Assembly: GCF_000717715.1 (NCBI RefSeq)
Contig: NZ_JOAI01000068.1
Span: 1 to 25,830 of the forward strand
Source of the DNA: Streptomyces sp. NRRL B-24484
GTDB lineage: Bacteria; Actinomycetota; Actinomycetes; Streptomycetales; Streptomycetaceae
Direction: 5' to 3'
DNA length: 25,830 bases
Under the pieces are notes generated by a model, which was not told the origin of the DNA, ran no database searches, and was given only the letters and a program-made list of their open reading frames with translations. Both the position numbers and the translations under genes were made by a program. Below, piece by piece: positions 23,104 through 25,830 of this stretch (positions within the stretch are counted from its first letter, which is position 1; each line of letters opens with the position of its first letter).

Positions 23104-23844
23104 TCAGCCTGTGCCGTCTCCTGGTGTGGGCTCCTGGACGAAGGTGTAGGGCGGCAGCGGGCCGTGGAGTCGCAGCTCGCAGTCCTCGCCCAGTTGCTCT
23201 GCGAGTTCCTGTCCTGCCGTGGTGAATTCCTCGCTCCGCTCGTCCTCGACCAGAAAGGAGGCGCTGACGAAGTCGTCGCCGCGGGCCTCGTTCTCGTGGA
23301 CTTCCCGGGCGAGCGGGCGCAGTGCCGCGATGGCGTCGGCGGCGGCCGCGTTCTGGCGGGTCTGGAGTGCGCGGACGACGAGTTCGCCCAGGCGCATCTT
23401 GACGTTGGGGTCGCCGGTGCGGCGGCCCTCCTCGTTCAGCTGCCGGGCCTCGGCGGAGTCGTTCAGGATCTGCCGGAGCAGGGCCTCCTCGTCGTACCGG
23501 CCCTTGAGGAGGTACTCGGTGCAGCCGGTCAGGGTCTGAAGGCGCTGGTGGTAGGTATCGGTGTGCTCTTCCAGGGCGCTGCGCACCTGTTGCTCGTCGG
23601 TGGCGGTGGCGCCGAATCGGAGCGGCAGGACGGTGCCGTCCGCCATCAGGTGGCGCAGCACGTCCTGGTGGGCGAGGACGTCGCGGCGGCGGGCCCGCAG
23701 GCCGTCGGGGACGGCGCTGACGATCGCGGTCAGGTCGGCGGCGGTGACGGTGGACAGTTCCTCGGGCGGATCGCCGACGCCGGTGATGCCCTCCAGGCGT
23801 GTGGGGTGGGTGTCCGAGGTGATCGCGTAGACGTAGAGGGCCAT
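23104..23844 (-). CDS. gvpF: GvpF/GvpL-family gas vesicle protein
   Basis: 246-residue protein beginning ALYVYAITSDT, followed by ELSTVTAADLTAIVSAVP, the strongly conserved HQDVLRHLMADGTVLPLRFG, EYLLKGRYDEEALLRQIL, and the final ELRLHGPLPPYTFV strand. These are the landmarks of the GvpL/GvpF family, a gas-vesicle assembly or minor shell protein. The ATG at 23844 follows GGAGGAG, which overlaps the end of the gvpA-like gene; only 3 bp separate the two genes. No other gvp gene (gvpG, gvpK, gvpO, gvpN) is in the window, so this is a reduced set, as often found in Streptomyces, where gas vesicles have generally not been seen. Confidence 0.9.
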   Translation of the reverse strand: MALYVYAITSDTHPTRLEGITGVGDPPEELSTVTAADLTAIVSAVPDGLRARRRDVLAHQDVLRHLMADGTVLPLRFGATATDEQQVRSALEEHTDTYHQRLQTLTGCTEYLLKGRYDEEALLRQILNDSAEARQLNEEGRRTGDPNVKMRLGELVVRALQTRQNAAAADAIAALRPLAREVHENEARGDDFVSASFLVEDERSEEFTTAGQELAEQLGEDCELRLHGPLPPYTFVQEPTPGDGTG

Positions 23845-23847
23845 AGC

Positions 23848-24291
23848 TCACTCCTCCCGCGGCCTGGTCCGGCGCGAGCGCGGCCTGGCTGCGGGCTCCT
23901 CTTCGTCGCGCTCCTCATCGCGCCCGCTCAGGGTGTCGGTGATCGACTCGACGGCACTGGCGATGGCCCCCTTGCTCTTCTTGTGGGCCACGCCCTCCAC
24001 GGCCTTGTCGGTGCCGCTGCTGATCATGTCGGTGAGCTTGGCCGGAGCCTTGCGGCCGGATTCCAGATCCAGTCGGTTGCAGGCCTCCGCGAACCGCAGG
24101 TAGGTGTCGACGCTGGCCACCACCACCCGCGCGTCGATCTTCAGGATCTCGATCCCCACCAGGGAGACCCGCACGAACACGTCGATGACCAGGCCTCGGT
24201 CGAGGATCAGTTCCACGACGTCGTACAGCGTGCCGGTGCTCGCGCCGCTGGCCGCGGGAACGCCTGCGCTGCTCTGCGGGACTACGGTCAT
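23848..24291 (-). CDS. gvpA: GvpA/GvpJ-family gas vesicle structural protein
   Basis: 147-residue protein. Residues about 20-78 hold the conserved gas vesicle shell sequence: [40 protein letters not shown] and [18 protein letters not shown] long C-terminal extension (about 79-147) is Lys/Ser then Glu/Arg-rich and hydrophilic, as in Streptomyces GvpA and GvpJ homologues. GvpA forms the hydrophobic rib wall of gas vesicles. GAGGAGA lies 6 nt before the ATG. First gene of the pair with gvpF. Confidence 0.9.
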   Translation of the reverse strand: MTVVPQSSAGVPAASGASTGTLYDVVELILDRGLVIDVFVRVSLVGIEILKIDARVVVASVDTYLRFAEACNRLDLESGRKAPAKLTDMISSGTDKAVEGVAHKKSKGAIASAVESITDTLSGRDEERDEEEPAARPRSRRTRPREE

Positions 24292-25176
24292 GGTGCTTCT
24301 CCTCTCGCTGGACACCTGCACCGGGTGCCGTGGCGCCGGTGGGCGATGTCCTCGCGTCCGGCCGGCCACTGCCTCGTGGTCGAAGCGGCACCCGACCCGG
24401 CCCGCGCGGTGCCGTGCCGTACCCGCGTGGACGGTCGTGCGCCTCAGCGTCGTTCGCCGACGCGGTGACCGTCGCAGGGCGCTGGCGTCCTGTGCCCCGC
24501 GCGTATACCCGGACCGGCCCCGTCTAACAGCGGGTCTCGGGTGCGTGCGCCTGCAGTCTTGTCGACCGGCCTCGAAGAGCGACCGCTCATCATGGCGATA
24601 CCCGACGATGGTGCCCCCATCCGCGATGGACTGCTTCACGCCTTCAAGACCGGTGCTCGCGTATGCGGCCCCCGTACCAGCGAACAAAGAAGCGCGTGCC
24701 AACGGCTGCAAGCGGCACCCGAAGATCTTCTTGATGCACAGGGAACGAACCGTTGACGGTCGGGTCACGTCCACTGTGCCGACCGCGCCAACACCACCTC
24801 ACGCGGGCCAGGCCAGCGCCCGACCGTGTCACGCAGATCGAGCGATACCGTGCGAAGAACGGGACTGCTCCGGCAGTGACCGCGAACCGGCCGGATGACG
24901 CCTCGGCCTCCGCCGCGGTGAGGGTGCTGGGCGCCCGCCTCGCACGGCAGCAGGCGGCTCACCGTGAGGCGCTCGACTGGCATCAGAGAGCGCACATCCG
25001 GGGGAACCTCAGCCGAGCGGCCCGTTTCGAGCCGTCCGACCGAGGGCCGGCGAGGTCGGGGCGTTCCGCTGGTGATTCGGGCGGCTTCCTACGCTTCCGG
25101 GCCTGCCGGCGGGCGGCCTCGCGCCGCGGCCTCATTGCGTTCGGCTTCACGACGCCGTTTCCCCGGCGTGATGTGA
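24292..25176. other. Long intergenic region, no convincing gene
   Basis: About 885 bp upstream of the gvp pair. Frames on both strands were considered. The longest, a plus-strand one at 24753-25193, has no domain, no ribosome-binding site and chance-like composition, and the in-frame minus extension of gvpA (to 24774) is Arg/Thr/His-rich. A promoter for gvpA should lie here; no consensus could be chosen. The relatively low-GC patch around 24590-24740 may be regulatory or a gene relic. Confidence 0.4.
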
Positions 25177-25401
25177 TCAGAGTTTGTGCATAGGGGTGTA
25201 CGGAGGGGTGATCCGCTCCTGCCGCGATCCGAAGTCGACGAGGACTGCGGTGTCGCCACCGCCCTCGACGCCGATGACTCGGCCGAGGCCGTGCGCGTCG
25301 TGGGTGACGCGGTCGCCGACGGCGAACCGCTTGGGCGGTGCCTCAGTCCGGGCCTTGAAGGGACTGGTGGGCAGGGGGCGACGGGCTGCATATTCGGTCA
25401 T
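25177..25401 (-). CDS. Small conserved CarD/Tudor-like domain protein
   Basis: 74-residue protein: MTEYAARRPLPTSPFKART, EAPPKRFAVGDRVTHDAHGL, GRVIGVEGGGDTAVLVDFGS and RQERITPPYTPMHKL. The central FAVGDRVTHDAHGLGRVIGV and VLVDFG form the beta-barrel pattern of CarD-type/SH3-like modules (F-x-x-G-D-x-V-x-H-x-x-x-G-x-G-x-V). Similar short proteins are widespread and well conserved in Streptomyces, with unknown function; a nucleic-acid or polymerase-associated role is possible. GAAGGA directly abuts the ATG at 25401, an unusually short spacing, but the protein family supports this start. Confidence 0.82.
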   Translation of the reverse strand: MTEYAARRPLPTSPFKARTEAPPKRFAVGDRVTHDAHGLGRVIGVEGGGDTAVLVDFGSRQERITPPYTPMHKL

Positions 25402-25750
25402 TCCTTCGAGTATGACAAGGGGGTGGCCTGTATGGAAGCGCTCCGGCAGCGAAATATCGTGTCGTGGGACGGATACGGGAATCCCCGGCGTGCTGCCCGC
25501 GCAGGCGCCATGGCGAAACGGCGGCGAGCTCGGAAGCGCCACGCCCATCGCCGGGCGCCTTCCGCGGAAACTTCAGCTCGGGCGGGTCCACTGCCCCGGC
25601 GCCAACTGGCCTGGCCAGAAGGGCTGTTGATGGTCATCCTGGCGCAACGTCGGAAGCTGCGGTCGAGACGTCCACAGAACCGGGGGAAAAATATTCACCC
25701 GTAGCGGACCTCCACCTGCTACAGTTGTTCTAGTTGCAGTAGTGGTTCCC
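25402..25750. other. Intergenic region upstream of two divergent units
   Basis: About 350 bp with no supported gene. The part before 25680 is GC-rich with chance frames. From 25685 it turns AT-rich (AAAAATATT at 25687-25695) and leads into the leader listed next. TACAGT at 25720-25725 is a possible -10 hexamer for rightward transcription, without a good -35. Confidence 0.4.
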
Positions 25751-25774
25751 ATGAACTTTGTGTGCGCCTGCTGA
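25751..25774 (+). CDS. Possible leader peptide MNFVCAC
   Basis: ATG AAC TTT GTG TGC GCC TGC TGA. This seven-codon frame has no evident Shine-Dalgarno sequence, so it would need leaderless or weak initiation. Its last three sense codons (Cys-Ala-Cys) form the left arm of the terminator stem that follows and its stop lies in the loop. This is the geometry of a translation-coupled attenuator, but a frame this short can arise by chance. Confidence 0.3.
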   Translation: MNFVCAC

Positions 25775-25798
25775 TGTATCGCAGGCGCATTTTTGTTT
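25763..25798 (+). terminator. U-tailed intrinsic terminator/attenuator in a 5' leader
   Basis: TGCGCCTGC (25763-25771), 9-nt loop, GCAGGCGCA (25781-25789): a perfect 9-bp stem followed by TTTTTGTTT. A true U-tract is uncommon in this GC-rich background. A second small hairpin, CCCGGA-TCTC-TCCGGG (25799-25814), follows at once. No gene ends just upstream, so it probably acts as an attenuator in the leader of a rightward gene beyond the window rather than ending an operon. Confidence 0.7.
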
Positions 25799-25830
25799 CC
25801 CGGATCTCTCCGGGTGGGTGCTCCGCGGCG

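Noticed and set aside
23848..24774. 308-residue version of the GvpA-like protein
   Set aside because: Residues before the ATG at 24291 are Arg/Thr/His-rich with no similarity to the family, and a good ribosome-binding site precedes 24291.

Overview
The window is a high-GC actinobacterial chromosome segment, most like Streptomyces or Kitasatospora. Support comes from the strong third-position GC bias, GTG starts with GTGA/ATGA stop-start overlaps, DUF6801, LppU-like and SCO6745-type proteins, a gvpA/gvpF pair and an initiator tRNA with encoded CCA. Nothing was searched. All family calls rest on motifs and remembered family features.

Left edge (1-1730): four spaced GGGGA..CTGTCC repeats resemble the end of an IS21-family element lying outside the window. 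They are followed by one hypothetical gene and a broken tyrosine-recombinase tail, so this edge looks like an old integration scar.

Signalling/conflict block (1737-12932): this is the most interesting part. On the minus strand an XRE-NACHT-multi-TM STAND-type protein overlaps (ATGA) a secreted, membrane-anchored DUF6801 protein. Divergently, on the plus strand, runs a tightly packed set: a TerY-like vWA protein (with an apparent one-base frameshift), a PP2C phosphatase, a receptor-like Ser/Thr kinase with three extracellular 4-Cys repeats, a tiny zinc-finger membrane protein, a PknH-like sensor, an exported DNA/RNA nuclease with a coiled-coil stalk, and a YwqG/DUF1963-like protein. The first three form a vWA-phosphatase-kinase triad of the type known from ter-associated stress systems, here joined to surface sensors and a nuclease. 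A palindrome sits in the divergent control region.

Decayed stretch (12933-13990): minus-strand remnants of an HNH endonuclease, a membrane protein and a peptidoglycan-recognition amidase lie end to end.

Redox/regulator block (13991-20934): an SDR with a divergent XRE regulator; then a TetR-aldo/keto reductase pair followed by a quinone-type oxidoreductase, with a twin palindromic operator at the TetR start; a GntR/FCD regulator; and an SCO6745-like protein.

Right part (20935-25830): an initiator tRNA-fMet with a perfect hairpin terminator, a frameshifted hypothetical gene, an AraC-regulator remnant, a small monooxygenase-fold protein, a two-gene gas-vesicle-type pair (gvpA-like, gvpF-like), a small conserved CarD-like protein, and finally a 5' leader with a possible seven-codon peptide and a U-tailed terminator preceding a gene beyond the window.
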